Positions 1-5,461 of a DNA stretch of 6,201 bases are shown piece after piece (position 1 is the stretch's first letter; every line of letters begins with the position of its first letter). The position numbers were made by a program, and so were the translations under genes. The notes under the pieces are model-generated. The model ran no database searches. It was not told the origin of the DNA and worked only from the letters and a program-made list of their open reading frames with translations. Source of the DNA: Candidatus Nealsoniibacteriota bacterium (GTDB lineage: Bacteria > Patescibacteriota > Minisyncoccia > Minisyncoccales > CSSED10-335). The stretch is from positions 1-6,201 of the forward strand of contig PWOE01000165.1 in assembly GCA_003557585.1 (NCBI GenBank), given 5' to 3'.

Positions 1-51
1 AACTTCTTTATCTTTCTTTTTGGGGTTAAATTGAAAATCAAATATCTGCAT
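1..51 (-). CDS. N-terminal fragment of an unidentified protein running off the left edge
   Basis: Reading the minus strand, an ATG at 51 opens a frame that stays open for 17 codons to the window edge, giving MQIFDFQFNPKKKDKEV. The start alternates aromatic and hydrophobic residues and is followed by a basic stretch. I have an uncertain memory of similar N-termini in hypothetical proteins of Patescibacteria, but 17 residues cannot establish a family. No Shine-Dalgarno site precedes the ATG, as for several other genes in this window. A TATAAT box lies about 22 nt upstream on the same strand. The gene is divergent from the 138..452 gene and shares its intergenic region. A chance open frame of this length is possible. 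Confidence 0.5.
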   Translation of the reverse strand, partial: MQIFDFQFNPKKKDKEV

Positions 52-73
52 AGATTAAAGCTGCAACTATAGC

Positions 74-102
74 ATTATAATCTTTTTTAAATGATTAGAC
101 AA
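74..102 (-). promoter_or_regulatory. Possible promoter for the leftward gene at the window edge
   Basis: The minus strand has TTGTCT (102..97), a 17-bp spacer and a perfect TATAAT (79..74). Transcription would start near 67, leaving a leader of about 16 nt without a Shine-Dalgarno site. The -35 matches consensus at only 4 of 6 positions. The -10 is part of the palindrome ATTATAAT (74..81), so it could serve either direction. Confidence 0.35.
76..81 (+). promoter_or_regulatory. Possible -10 element for the 138..452 gene
   Basis: TATAAT on the plus strand would place the transcription start near 88, just before the nested hairpin at 94..130. No good -35 is seen at the expected distance (ATTAAA or GATTAA only), so this site is weak. 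It overlaps the leftward -10, so the two directions might compete. Confidence 0.3.
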
Positions 103-130
103 ACCAGTCGCTTTTCTGGTATTATCTAAT
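94..130 (+). other. Nested inverted repeat in the leader of the 138..452 gene
   Basis: Two nested arms pair. ATTAGA (94..99) pairs with TCTAAT (125..130), and ACCAG (103..107) pairs with CTGGT (116..120). They are separated by an internal loop (CAA opposite ATTA) and closed by an 8-nt loop. The outer arm ends 7 nt before the ATG at 138. No T-tract follows, so it is not a classical terminator. With a start near 88, almost the whole leader would be this hairpin. It could control ribosome access, act as a protein-binding site in DNA, or be chance in AT-rich sequence. Confidence 0.45.
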
Positions 131-137
131 AAGAGAT

Positions 138-452
138 ATGAAAAAAAAGAAGACAATAAATGCCTCGATAGATAGTCTTATTCTCCTTGGTCTCTTGGGT
201 CTTTCAGAGGGAAAGAAGAAGGCAAGCTTTGAAGATTTGGTTATAGAGTCTTTCAACTCTTTTCCAGAACTTTTCTCTCTTGGCTCGCACAACTTACCAG
301 ACTCTAGAAAGCTAGATAGGCCGATTAGATCTCTTAAAAGTGATAAAATGATAAACCAAGGATCAGATGGCAAATTATCATTAACGAAGATAGGGGAGGC
401 GAGGGCAAGAGAGATCTCTAGATCTTTGGGTCAAAAAAAATTAAATATTTAA
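138..452 (+). CDS. Small hypothetical protein, possibly winged-helix DNA-binding
   Basis: A 104-aa basic protein with no signal peptide or transmembrane segment, so probably cytoplasmic. It opens with a lysine cluster (residues 2-5). A hydrophobic helix follows (about 10-22), then a second helical stretch (about 29-43). The middle carries PDSRKLDRPIRSLKSDKMI (about 54-72). The end has the pattern LSLTKIGEARAREI (about 80-93). A helix with Arg/Lys at regular positions, followed by a short strand and an 'LT-x-x-G' turn, resembles the recognition helix and wing of winged-helix proteins. That is inference from pattern, not a recognised family. The ribosome-binding signal is weak (AAGAG directly before the ATG) and follows a hairpin. 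The gene ends just before the shared terminator at 459..483. Confidence 0.7.
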   Translation: MKKKKTINASIDSLILLGLLGLSEGKKKASFEDLVIESFNSFPELFSLGSHNLPDSRKLDRPIRSLKSDKMINQGSDGKLSLTKIGEARAREISRSLGQKKLNI

Positions 453-458
453 GCAATC

Positions 459-483
459 AAAAACCCCCAATAAGGGGGTTTTT
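459..483. terminator. Bidirectional intrinsic terminator between convergent genes
   Basis: A perfect 10-bp inverted repeat, AAAAACCCCC and GGGGGTTTTT, is separated by the loop AATAA. Each strand presents a GC stem followed by five T residues. It lies between the stop of the rightward gene (452) and the stop of the leftward acidic gene (488). It can therefore end transcripts from both sides. Confidence 0.88.
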
Positions 484-487
484 AAAA

Positions 488-646
488 CTACTCTTCAATA
501 TCTTCTTCTAAATCGTCATCATCATCTTCGTCATCTTCTTCTAAATCGTCATCATCCATTAATTCTTCTCCTTCTTCTTCCTCTTCCATCATTTCTTCAT
601 CTTCTTCTTGAGATAGAAATGGGTCTACATTTTTATCGAAAATCAT
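488..646 (-). CDS. Very acidic 52-residue protein
   Basis: The minus strand encodes a 52-aa protein beginning MIFDKNVDPFLSQEED and ending in EED-IEE. After about residue 13 nearly every residue is Asp or Glu; the exceptions are a few Met, Leu, Gly and Ile. Only one basic residue (Lys5) is present, and there is no signal peptide or membrane segment. Three lines support a real gene: a well-placed Shine-Dalgarno AAGGA (658..654), a consensus promoter upstream, and a terminator just after the stop. The function is unknown. Such polyanionic tails occur in nucleic-acid mimics, RNA polymerase delta-like tails and chaperones of basic proteins, but nothing here chooses among them. The tail contains a 24-nt direct repeat, so it may have grown by duplication. 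Confidence 0.78.
   Translation of the reverse strand: MIFDKNVDPFLSQEEDEEMMEEEEEGEELMDDDDLEEDDEDDDDDLEEDIEE
500..556 (-). repeat. 24-nt direct repeat within the acidic gene
   Basis: Two identical 24-nt copies, 500..523 and 533..556, are separated by 9 nt and keep the reading frame (period 33). Each encodes DDDDLEED. The exact identity, including synonymous positions such as GAC within a run of GAT, suggests a recent tandem duplication or gene-conversion-like copying rather than independent selection for acidic residues. Confidence 0.85.
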
Positions 647-668
647 TTTTTTGTCCTTAAGTTTAACG

Positions 669-684
669 TATCGGCGCTACGATA
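669..684 (-). other. Small hairpin in the leader of the acidic gene
   Basis: TATCG (669..673) and CGATA (680..684) can pair around a 6-nt loop in the predicted leader, about 10 nt upstream of the Shine-Dalgarno site. In the RNA sense it follows a run of eight T residues. A 15-codon frame beginning at the ATG at 724 ends at a TAG within this hairpin (679..677). The stem is short, so a regulatory role is only a possibility. Confidence 0.3.
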
Positions 685-747
685 AAAAAAAGGAAATTTC
701 TTTAAAATTAAAGACTTCAAACATCGACCTTTTTTCTTTCAAGAGCC

Positions 748-775
748 ATTATAAGAAAGCAGCAAAACTTGTCAA
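748..775 (-). promoter_or_regulatory. Consensus vegetative promoter of the acidic gene
   Basis: The minus strand has a perfect -35 TTGACA (775..770), a 16-bp spacer and a perfect -10 TATAAT (753..748). Transcription should start near 741, giving a leader of about 95 nt. Both hexamers match the housekeeping sigma consensus at all positions, so strong constitutive expression is expected. It overlaps the region that would drive the divergent 825..1232 gene. Confidence 0.85.
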
Positions 776-790
776 CCTTGATTAATTTAT

Positions 791-818
791 TTTATTCTGT
801 TGTAAAATATTGTACAAT
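791..818 (+). promoter_or_regulatory. Probable leaderless promoter of the membrane protein gene
   Basis: TACAAT (813..818) ends 6 nt before the ATG at 825, so the predicted transcription start falls on that ATG. The spacing is identical to the clear promoter before 3765. The -35 at a 16-bp spacer is poor (TTTATT, 791..796). An alternative pair, TTGTCA (769..774) with TATTCT (793..798), would give a leader of about 20 nt. Neither option provides a Shine-Dalgarno site. Confidence 0.45.
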
Positions 819-824
819 AGCGGT

Positions 825-1232
825 ATGGATTCAACACTTCTAAAAAGTAGCGTTATTTTGTCTTGGATTAAGTGGTATCTAATTGATGCTCCTCGAAATA
901 TAATTCAAGCGTGGTTCAATTTTTTAAAATTCAATTTAAAGTTTTTTTCAATATATTTTTTAATAAGAACTCTTTTTTCGTATTGGCATAAATATAGCTG
1001 GTCCTATGGCAGGGGATTTGACATTAGAAGATATCTGGAGGTTTTTTTCTCTAATCTGACTTCTAGAATATTAGGGTCTATCGTTAGAGTCTCTCTTATA
1101 CTAATCGGCTTAATTTCAGAAATTGCCATATTTATCACTGGATTGATTGTCTTGATTCTCTGGTTTGTGATTCCGATAATTTCAATTATTGGATTAATTA
1201 CTGGCATAGCTTTAATCTACCATGAATTTTAA
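825..1232 (+). CDS. Small multi-pass membrane protein, coupled to the ClpC-like gene
   Basis: A 135-aa protein. The frame could open at a TTG at 810, but that codon overlaps the putative -10 box, so the ATG at 825 is chosen. The N-terminal third is amphipathic and rich in Trp, Lys and Phe (residues 1-36). A first membrane-associated stretch is at about 37-55. A loop with charged and aromatic residues follows (KYSWSYGRGFDIRRY, 56-70). A long hydrophobic region then spans about 86-132, enough for two transmembrane helices. No catalytic motif is visible and the family is not recognised by name. The last 11 nt overlap the start of the ClpC-like gene, which has no ribosome-binding site of its own. 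Translation is therefore probably coupled, and a physical partnership in the membrane is a reasonable inference. Confidence 0.8.
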   Translation: MDSTLLKSSVILSWIKWYLIDAPRNIIQAWFNFLKFNLKFFSIYFLIRTLFSYWHKYSWSYGRGFDIRRYLEVFFSNLTSRILGSIVRVSLILIGLISEIAIFITGLIVLILWFVIPIISIIGLITGIALIYHEF

Positions 1233-3729
1233 TGCAAAAAAATCTTTAATTTTTAAATTAGCAAAAGCCAGACTGTCACCTTTGGTTAAGCTGGCAATTA
1301 ATTTCAATAAAGTTTTTCTTTGGCTCTCGCTAATTCTTATAGTTGTTTTTATCGTTGGCTCCATCGAAGACTTATTTGTCTTTGGCCTCTTCTTGATATC
1401 TATATCTATATTCTTAATTCTTTGGCAGATCAAGATATTTTTTCTAAAGAAAGCGACAAATTTACTTCCTGACAAAAGCATCGATTTAGCTATTTCAAAC
1501 AATCTTAACTTGGCTGATTATTTTGACCTCGATTCAGCCATTTCAATAATTTCTGCAATTAGAGACAATAAAAACAGGTTGAATGCAGATCTTTTGGCTT
1601 GGCACCTCTTGCTTAATAACCCCGACTTTAATTTTATCTTTACCAGAACGGGAGTTTCCTTTAATGAAGTTAAAAAATTTGTTAAGCAAAGATGCTTGGA
1701 AGAGAGAAGAAAAAGAGGCAAGCTAAGCAGAGACTTTCATCAGATAATTAATTCAACCTTACAAGAAGCTTCAAAAGATGCAAAGAAAAGAGCATCAGTG
1801 GAAGATCTTTTACTTGTCTTGTCTAGAGAAAGCTCAGCCTTGAAAGAGATATTTTTTCAAAGAGATATAAAAGAAGACGATCTTAGAAATCTCGCTTATT
1901 GGCTTGATAGTATTAAAAGAAAGGTTCGTAAATCAAGAAAATTTTGGCACTGGAGTAATTTAATAAAAAGAGGTTCCTTGGCTAAAGACTGGATTTTTGG
2001 CTATACCACGAATCTGGATAGGTTTTCGATTGATTGGACTGCTAGATTTAGAAAGTCGGGATTTCCCGATGTCATTGGCCATAAAGAAGAGATTAAGAAA
2101 ATGGAGAGAATTCTTTCGCGCAGAGAAGAGGTGAACAATGTTTTGCTTGTTGGCGAAAGAGGTACAGGAAGAAAAACTATAATATATGATTTAGCTAAAA
2201 AAAGTTTCTGTGAAGAGTCTTTGCCCGAAATAAACAACAAGAGGGTTGTCGAGTTAGACTTGTCATCGGTTCTTGCTCAGACAGATAGCAATGAAGAGGT
2301 AGAAGGTTTGTTGGATATTATATTCGATGAAGCGACTAGGGCTGGCAATGTAATTTTGGTAATTAAAGATTTCTCTAATTTTGTAGGAGTTAATTCGGGT
2401 CCTGGTCAATTAAATATATCAGGAGTTTTAGCAAAGTATCTCTACCTTTCTCAATTTCAGGTAATAGCAATAACTAATCAAGATGGCTTTAAAAAAGAGA
2501 TAGAAAGAAATTCATCAATTATTCCTTTCTTCGACAAGGTAGAGGTAACAGAGATTTCCCAACAAGAGACGCTCATGCTTCTTTACAGAATGGCTCTTGT
2601 TCTTGAAAGAAAGTACAACAAGATAGTCTCTTATCTAGCCCTCAAGAATATAGTCTCTTGCTGTGAAAGATATATGCCATCTCTGCCTTTTCCAAAAAAA
2701 GCGATGGAGCTCCTTGAAGAAGCTGTGATATATATAAACCAAAACAACAAAGAAATCTTGTTATCGGAAGATATCGATGAAGTTGTTAGTCAAAAAGTTA
2801 ATGTGCCAGTTGGAGATATCAAAGGAGAAGAGAAAGAGAGGCTTGTCAATCTTGAAAAAGATATACATGAAAGAGTCGTCAGCCAAGAAGAAGCTGTTTA
2901 CGAGATAGCTTCTGCCTTAAGAAGGTCTAGGTCTGAACTCTCTGAAAGAAAGAGACCGATGGGTAACTTTCTTTTTCTGGGACCGACTGGAGTTGGTAAG
3001 ACAGAGACCGCCAAGGCGCTAGCTGCATCTTATTTCGGCTCCGAGGATAAGATGATAAGAATAGATATGTCAGAGTTTCAGAGCTTAAATGATATACCAA
3101 GGTTGATAGGTTCCCATAGCAATGAAGGCCTCCTGACATCAAAGATTAACAATAATCCCTTTTCTCTTATTCTACTCGATGAGATAGAAAAAGCTCACCC
3201 AGATATTCTTAATATATTTTTACAGATATTGGATGAGGGAAATGTCACAGACGGCTTTCAAAGAAAAGTTGATTTCAAAAATTCAATAATTATTGCCACA
3301 AGTAATGCTGGGGCTCATTTAATAATGGAAAGTGTTTCTAAAAAGAAAGATTGGCAAAAAACCAAAGAAGATCTCTTGGATAATCTTTTTAAAGAAAATA
3401 TCTTTAGGCCTGAGTTCGTTAATCGTTTTGATGCAGTTGTTCTCTTCAAGCCACTAACAAAGGATGACTTAATGAAGATATCTGATTTAATTTTCAAAAA
3501 GATAATTATTGGCATGGATAAAAAAGGAATAGATTTGGTAATAAGCAAGGAACTTAAAGAAAACATTATTGAAATTGCTTATAATCCTAAATTTGGAGCT
3601 AGAGAATTAAAACGAGTTATTCAAGACAAGGTAGAGAACTCTTTGGCTTCTGCTTTGCTTTCAGATGAGATAGGCAAGGGAGACATAATCAAAATTAACC
3701 CTGAAACTTTCTCAGTGGAAAAAGACTAG
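1222..3729 (+). CDS. Membrane-anchored ClpC-like AAA+ protein with degenerate first ATPase module
   Basis: An 835-aa Clp/Hsp100-type protein. Two transmembrane helices lie at about 31-46 and 51-69, which classical ClpC lacks. Residues about 115-230 resemble a divergent double Clp-N repeat. D1 (about 280-510) has GERGTGRKT (311-319) where GEPGVGKT is expected, and VILVIKD (377-383) where the acidic Walker B pair is expected. Its KYRG pore loop and the Arg pair near 434-436 are also lost, so D1 is probably inactive. The coiled middle domain is missing. D2 (about 545-835) keeps Walker A GPTGVGKT (587-594), Walker B LILLDE (649-654), sensor-1 Asn695, RPEFVNR with Arg735, and sensor-2 GAR (792-794), so it should hydrolyse ATP. 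D2 lacks the GYVG pore loop (about 630-637) and any ClpP-docking LGF/IGF tripeptide. Substrate threading and proteolysis with ClpP are therefore doubtful. It starts inside the upstream membrane-protein gene without a Shine-Dalgarno site. Confidence 0.93.
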   Translation: MNFNAKKSLIFKLAKARLSPLVKLAINFNKVFLWLSLILIVVFIVGSIEDLFVFGLFLISISIFLILWQIKIFFLKKATNLLPDKSIDLAISNNLNLADYFDLDSAISIISAIRDNKNRLNADLLAWHLLLNNPDFNFIFTRTGVSFNEVKKFVKQRCLEERRKRGKLSRDFHQIINSTLQEASKDAKKRASVEDLLLVLSRESSALKEIFFQRDIKEDDLRNLAYWLDSIKRKVRKSRKFWHWSNLIKRGSLAKDWIFGYTTNLDRFSIDWTARFRKSGFPDVIGHKEEIKKMERILSRREEVNNVLLVGERGTGRKTIIYDLAKKSFCEESLPEINNKRVVELDLSSVLAQTDSNEEVEGLLDIIFDEATRAGNVILVIKDFSNFVGVNSGPGQLNISGVLAKYLYLSQFQVIAITNQDGFKKEIERNSSIIPFFDKVEVTEISQQETLMLLYRMALVLERKYNKIVSYLALKNIVSCCERYMPSLPFPKKAMELLEEAVIYINQNNKEILLSEDIDEVVSQKVNVPVGDIKGEEKERLVNLEKDIHERVVSQEEAVYEIASALRRSRSELSERKRPMGNFLFLGPTGVGKTETAKALAASYFGSEDKMIRIDMSEFQSLNDIPRLIGSHSNEGLLTSKINNNPFSLILLDEIEKAHPDILNIFLQILDEGNVTDGFQRKVDFKNSIIIATSNAGAHLIMESVSKKKDWQKTKEDLLDNLFKENIFRPEFVNRFDAVVLFKPLTKDDLMKISDLIFKKIIIGMDKKGIDLVISKELKENIIEIAYNPKFGARELKRVIQDKVENSLASALLSDEIGKGDIIKINPETFSVEKD

Positions 3730-3730
3730 C

Positions 3731-3758
3731 TTGACTTTTCGTTAAGCAGTGATATAAT
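3731..3758 (+). promoter_or_regulatory. Strong promoter giving a leaderless CAP-protein mRNA
   Basis: TTGACT (3731..3736), a 16-bp spacer and a perfect TATAAT (3753..3758) preceded by an extended TGA. The hexamers lie immediately after the ClpC-like stop codon. The start codon at 3765 is the seventh base after the -10, exactly where transcription should begin, so the mRNA should have no leader. No terminator separates this promoter from the upstream gene, so read-through is also possible. Confidence 0.85.
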
Positions 3759-3764
3759 ATTGCA

Positions 3765-4790
3765 ATGATTAAAAGGCTCAACAAGTTGAAAAGCTTTATT
3801 TTGCCGCTAGCAGAAAACAATTATAGGCCGTTGATTTTAGATGGCCGTTTTTTAACTTATATCGCTTTAATCTTGATATTTGCCAAATTCATAACTATAT
3901 TTTCTTTATTCTATCTACCAACGACTCCATTTTTCTCTGATATCGCTACAGGCGCTTTAATAAGGATGGCTAATGATGAGAGGGTAGTATTGGGACTAAA
4001 TCCACTAAGAGTCAATGACAAGCTTAATGAGGCGGCTCTAATGAAGGCAAAGGATATGGTAGATAATGACTATTTCTCTCATTGGAGTCCTCAAGGAAAG
4101 TCGCCATGGCACTGGATTGAATTAGCTGGCTACGATTACCAATATGCAGGAGAAAATCTAGCAGCTGGTTTTTTTGATGCTGACGAGGTTCATAGAGCTT
4201 GGATTAACTCTTCTTCTCATAGAGAGAATATAGTTAGTCCTAACTATAAAGAGATTGGCATAGCCGTCATTAATGACACTGAATCAAGCAGAAACAACTT
4301 CATAATTGTTCAGATGTTTGCCACTTCTCGTGAAACGAGAATAGATGAAGTTGTAATAGAAGATCCAGTGGAAATGATAGAAGAGGAGGTAATCATTGAG
4401 GAAGAGGTAATTGAAGGAGATTTAACTGAACCAGAAACCGAAGTGGCAGAAGAAGATGAAGAAGATGAAGAAGATGAAGAAGAAAGAGCTGTTCTGGGGT
4501 ACTATGATACAAACGTATACATTATCTCTCCAGGAACAATTGAAAAAGCATCTTTCAGTCTTTTTCAATTTCTCTTGTTAGAATATGATGATCTCATACA
4601 AAAAACGATAACTATAATTCTGCTCTTCTTGGGCTTTGTTCTAGTTGCTAATGTTTTTGTTAGATTTGATGTTCAGCATCCTGATCTGATATTCAGAGGC
4701 TTAGCTTTTTTAGCTCTCTTTTTACTATTTGAAAATCTCGATCAAAGCACTATAATAAGTATTGTTATGGGAACACCGATAATTGGATAA
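3765..4790 (+). CDS. CAP-domain (SCP/PR-1-like) membrane protein with acidic linker
   Basis: A 341-aa protein. An N-terminal membrane anchor is at about 30-52. A CAP domain follows at about 62-188, with its signature parts: FSHWSPQGKSPW containing His106, AGENLA (128-133) with Glu130, and the AWINSSSHRENI segment (145-156) containing His152. These correspond to the conserved His/Glu pocket of the family, so the fold is confident although the biochemical role of bacterial CAP domains is mostly unknown. A highly acidic linker runs from about 193 to 240. Two or three hydrophobic stretches close the protein (about 278-300, 308-324, and possibly 328-340). The CAP domain should lie outside the membrane between the anchors. 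Bacterial CAP proteins more often end after the domain, so the C-terminal membrane segments are unusual. The start has no Shine-Dalgarno site and is predicted to be leaderless. Confidence 0.92.
   Translation: MIKRLNKLKSFILPLAENNYRPLILDGRFLTYIALILIFAKFITIFSLFYLPTTPFFSDIATGALIRMANDERVVLGLNPLRVNDKLNEAALMKAKDMVDNDYFSHWSPQGKSPWHWIELAGYDYQYAGENLAAGFFDADEVHRAWINSSSHRENIVSPNYKEIGIAVINDTESSRNNFIIVQMFATSRETRIDEVVIEDPVEMIEEEVIIEEEVIEGDLTEPETEVAEEDEEDEEDEEERAVLGYYDTNVYIISPGTIEKASFSLFQFLLLEYDDLIQKTITIILLFLGFVLVANVFVRFDVQHPDLIFRGLAFLALFLLFENLDQSTIISIVMGTPIIG
4449..4484 (+). repeat. 9-nt tandem repeat in the CAP-protein linker
   Basis: Three exact copies of GAAGAAGAT (4449..4475) and a fourth with one change, GAAGAAGAA (4476..4484), encode EEDEEDEEDEEE. 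The repeat keeps frame. Copy number could vary by slippage without breaking the protein, altering only the linker length between the CAP domain and the C-terminal membrane region. Confidence 0.85.
4729..4756 (+). promoter_or_regulatory. Possible internal promoter for the sortase gene
   Basis: TTGAAA (4729..4734), a 16-bp spacer and TATAAT (4751..4756) lie inside the 3' end of the CAP gene. A start near 4763 would give a leader of about 29 nt to the sortase ATG. The hexamers match consensus at 11 of 12 positions and the spacer equals that of the other promoters here. Coding sequence this AT-rich can produce such matches by chance. Confidence 0.45.
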
Positions 4791-4791
4791 T

Positions 4792-5394
4792 ATGAACAGA
4801 GACTCTCTTCAAAAAAATAGAGGAGTCCTAAGGCTCCTTTTTTTAATCTTCTTAATCAGTCTGCTTGCTTTGAATTGGTCCGATATCTATTGGATATTCA
4901 ATCCACGAGTTATCTCTTTTGGAATTCAATCAGTTGTCGGTCGAAACGAATCAATTAATGAAACCTATTATCAAGAAGTTGATTCTATCAATATTCCTTT
5001 AATTAATATATCTGCTCCGATAGTTGAGTCGAAGGGATCAAGTGACAGAGATTTTGCTGAAGCGTTAGACAGAGGAGTTGTTCATTTTCCTGAATCAGCT
5101 ATTCCGGGTGAAATTGGTACAGCGATACTTTTAGGACATTCAGCTCCTGCAGGTTGGCCAAAAATTAATTATGACTGGGTCTTTAGTGAAATAGAGAAAT
5201 TAAATGAAGGAGACAAGATAGAGATATATTTCAACAAGAGGAAATATATTTATAAAGTGAAGGAGAAGATATTTCTTGAAATAGGGGAGGACCTTCCATC
5301 CTATGCATCCGACAAATCAGAGATTGTTCTTTTGAGTTGTTGGCCGCCAGGAAGAAACATTAAAAGAATTGGAGTGCGAGCTATTCTTGAATAG
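4792..5394 (+). CDS. Membrane-anchored sortase (class D/E-like)
   Basis: A 200-aa cysteine transpeptidase that should attach surface proteins carrying an LPXTG-like signal to the envelope. An N-terminal anchor lies at about 12-30. The sortase barrel covers about 63-200. The catalytic His116 is in ILLGHSAP, Cys183 in LLSCWPPG and the putative catalytic Arg192 nine residues further on. The TCWPPG-like motif fits housekeeping-type class D/E sortases better than class A or B; the class is inferred from this motif only. The frame also opens at a TTG at 4783 inside the CAP gene, but the ATG at 4792, one base after the CAP stop (TAATATG), is preferred. No Shine-Dalgarno site is visible, so coupling to the CAP gene is likely. 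No convincing sorting signal is present in the window, so its substrates are elsewhere or use an unfamiliar motif. Confidence 0.92.
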   Translation: MNRDSLQKNRGVLRLLFLIFLISLLALNWSDIYWIFNPRVISFGIQSVVGRNESINETYYQEVDSINIPLINISAPIVESKGSSDRDFAEALDRGVVHFPESAIPGEIGTAILLGHSAPAGWPKINYDWVFSEIEKLNEGDKIEIYFNKRKYIYKVKEKIFLEIGEDLPSYASDKSEIVLLSCWPPGRNIKRIGVRAILE

Positions 5395-5396
5395 TA

Positions 5397-5424
5397 TTGA
5401 CAACTTATCTTTTTGTGATACAGT
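5397..5424 (+). promoter_or_regulatory. Extended -10 promoter for the two small membrane-protein genes
   Basis: A perfect -35 TTGACA (5397..5402) begins 3 bases after the sortase stop. A 16-bp spacer and TACAGT (5419..5424) follow, with TGA directly before the -10 (extended -10). Transcription should begin near 5431, about 18 nt before the Shine-Dalgarno site of the first small gene. The same TGA-TA-x-A-x-T pattern recurs at 5735..5743. Confidence 0.7.
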
Positions 5425-5448
5425 CAGGCCAGATCTTTCATTTATAAA

Positions 5449-5455
5449 AGGAGGT
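5449..5455 (+). promoter_or_regulatory. Perfect Shine-Dalgarno site pointing at an ATC codon
   Basis: AGGAGGT is placed 6 nt before ATC (5462..5464), the ideal distance. No ATG, GTG or TTG in any frame lies at a suitable distance with a useful open frame: the overlapping GTG at 5454 stops after 9 codons. The site therefore argues that the 30-codon frame is translated from ATC, or that the codon is a misread ATG. Confidence 0.75.
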
Positions 5456-5461
5456 GCCAAC

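Noticed and set aside
122..373. 83-aa minus-strand open frame
   Set aside because: It lies antisense to the 138..452 gene, has no ribosome-binding site and looks like a shadow frame. Other antisense frames inside the large genes were rejected for the same reason.
810..824. TTG start for the small membrane protein gene
   Set aside because: The codon overlaps the putative -10 box TACAAT and adds five residues with no Shine-Dalgarno support; the ATG at 825 fits better.
3915..3929. LPTTP in the CAP protein as a sortase signal
   Set aside because: It sits directly after the N-terminal anchor, lacks the Gly and is not followed by the C-terminal hydrophobic tail and basic end that a sorting signal needs.
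4783..4791. TTG start for the sortase, overlapping the CAP gene
   Set aside because: An ATG at 4792 directly after the CAP stop is a simpler start and adds no unsupported residues.
5369..5461. 61-aa version of the 30-residue membrane protein, starting at a TTG inside the sortase gene
   Set aside because: The extension crosses a consensus promoter and a perfect Shine-Dalgarno site and has no ribosome-binding signal of its own.
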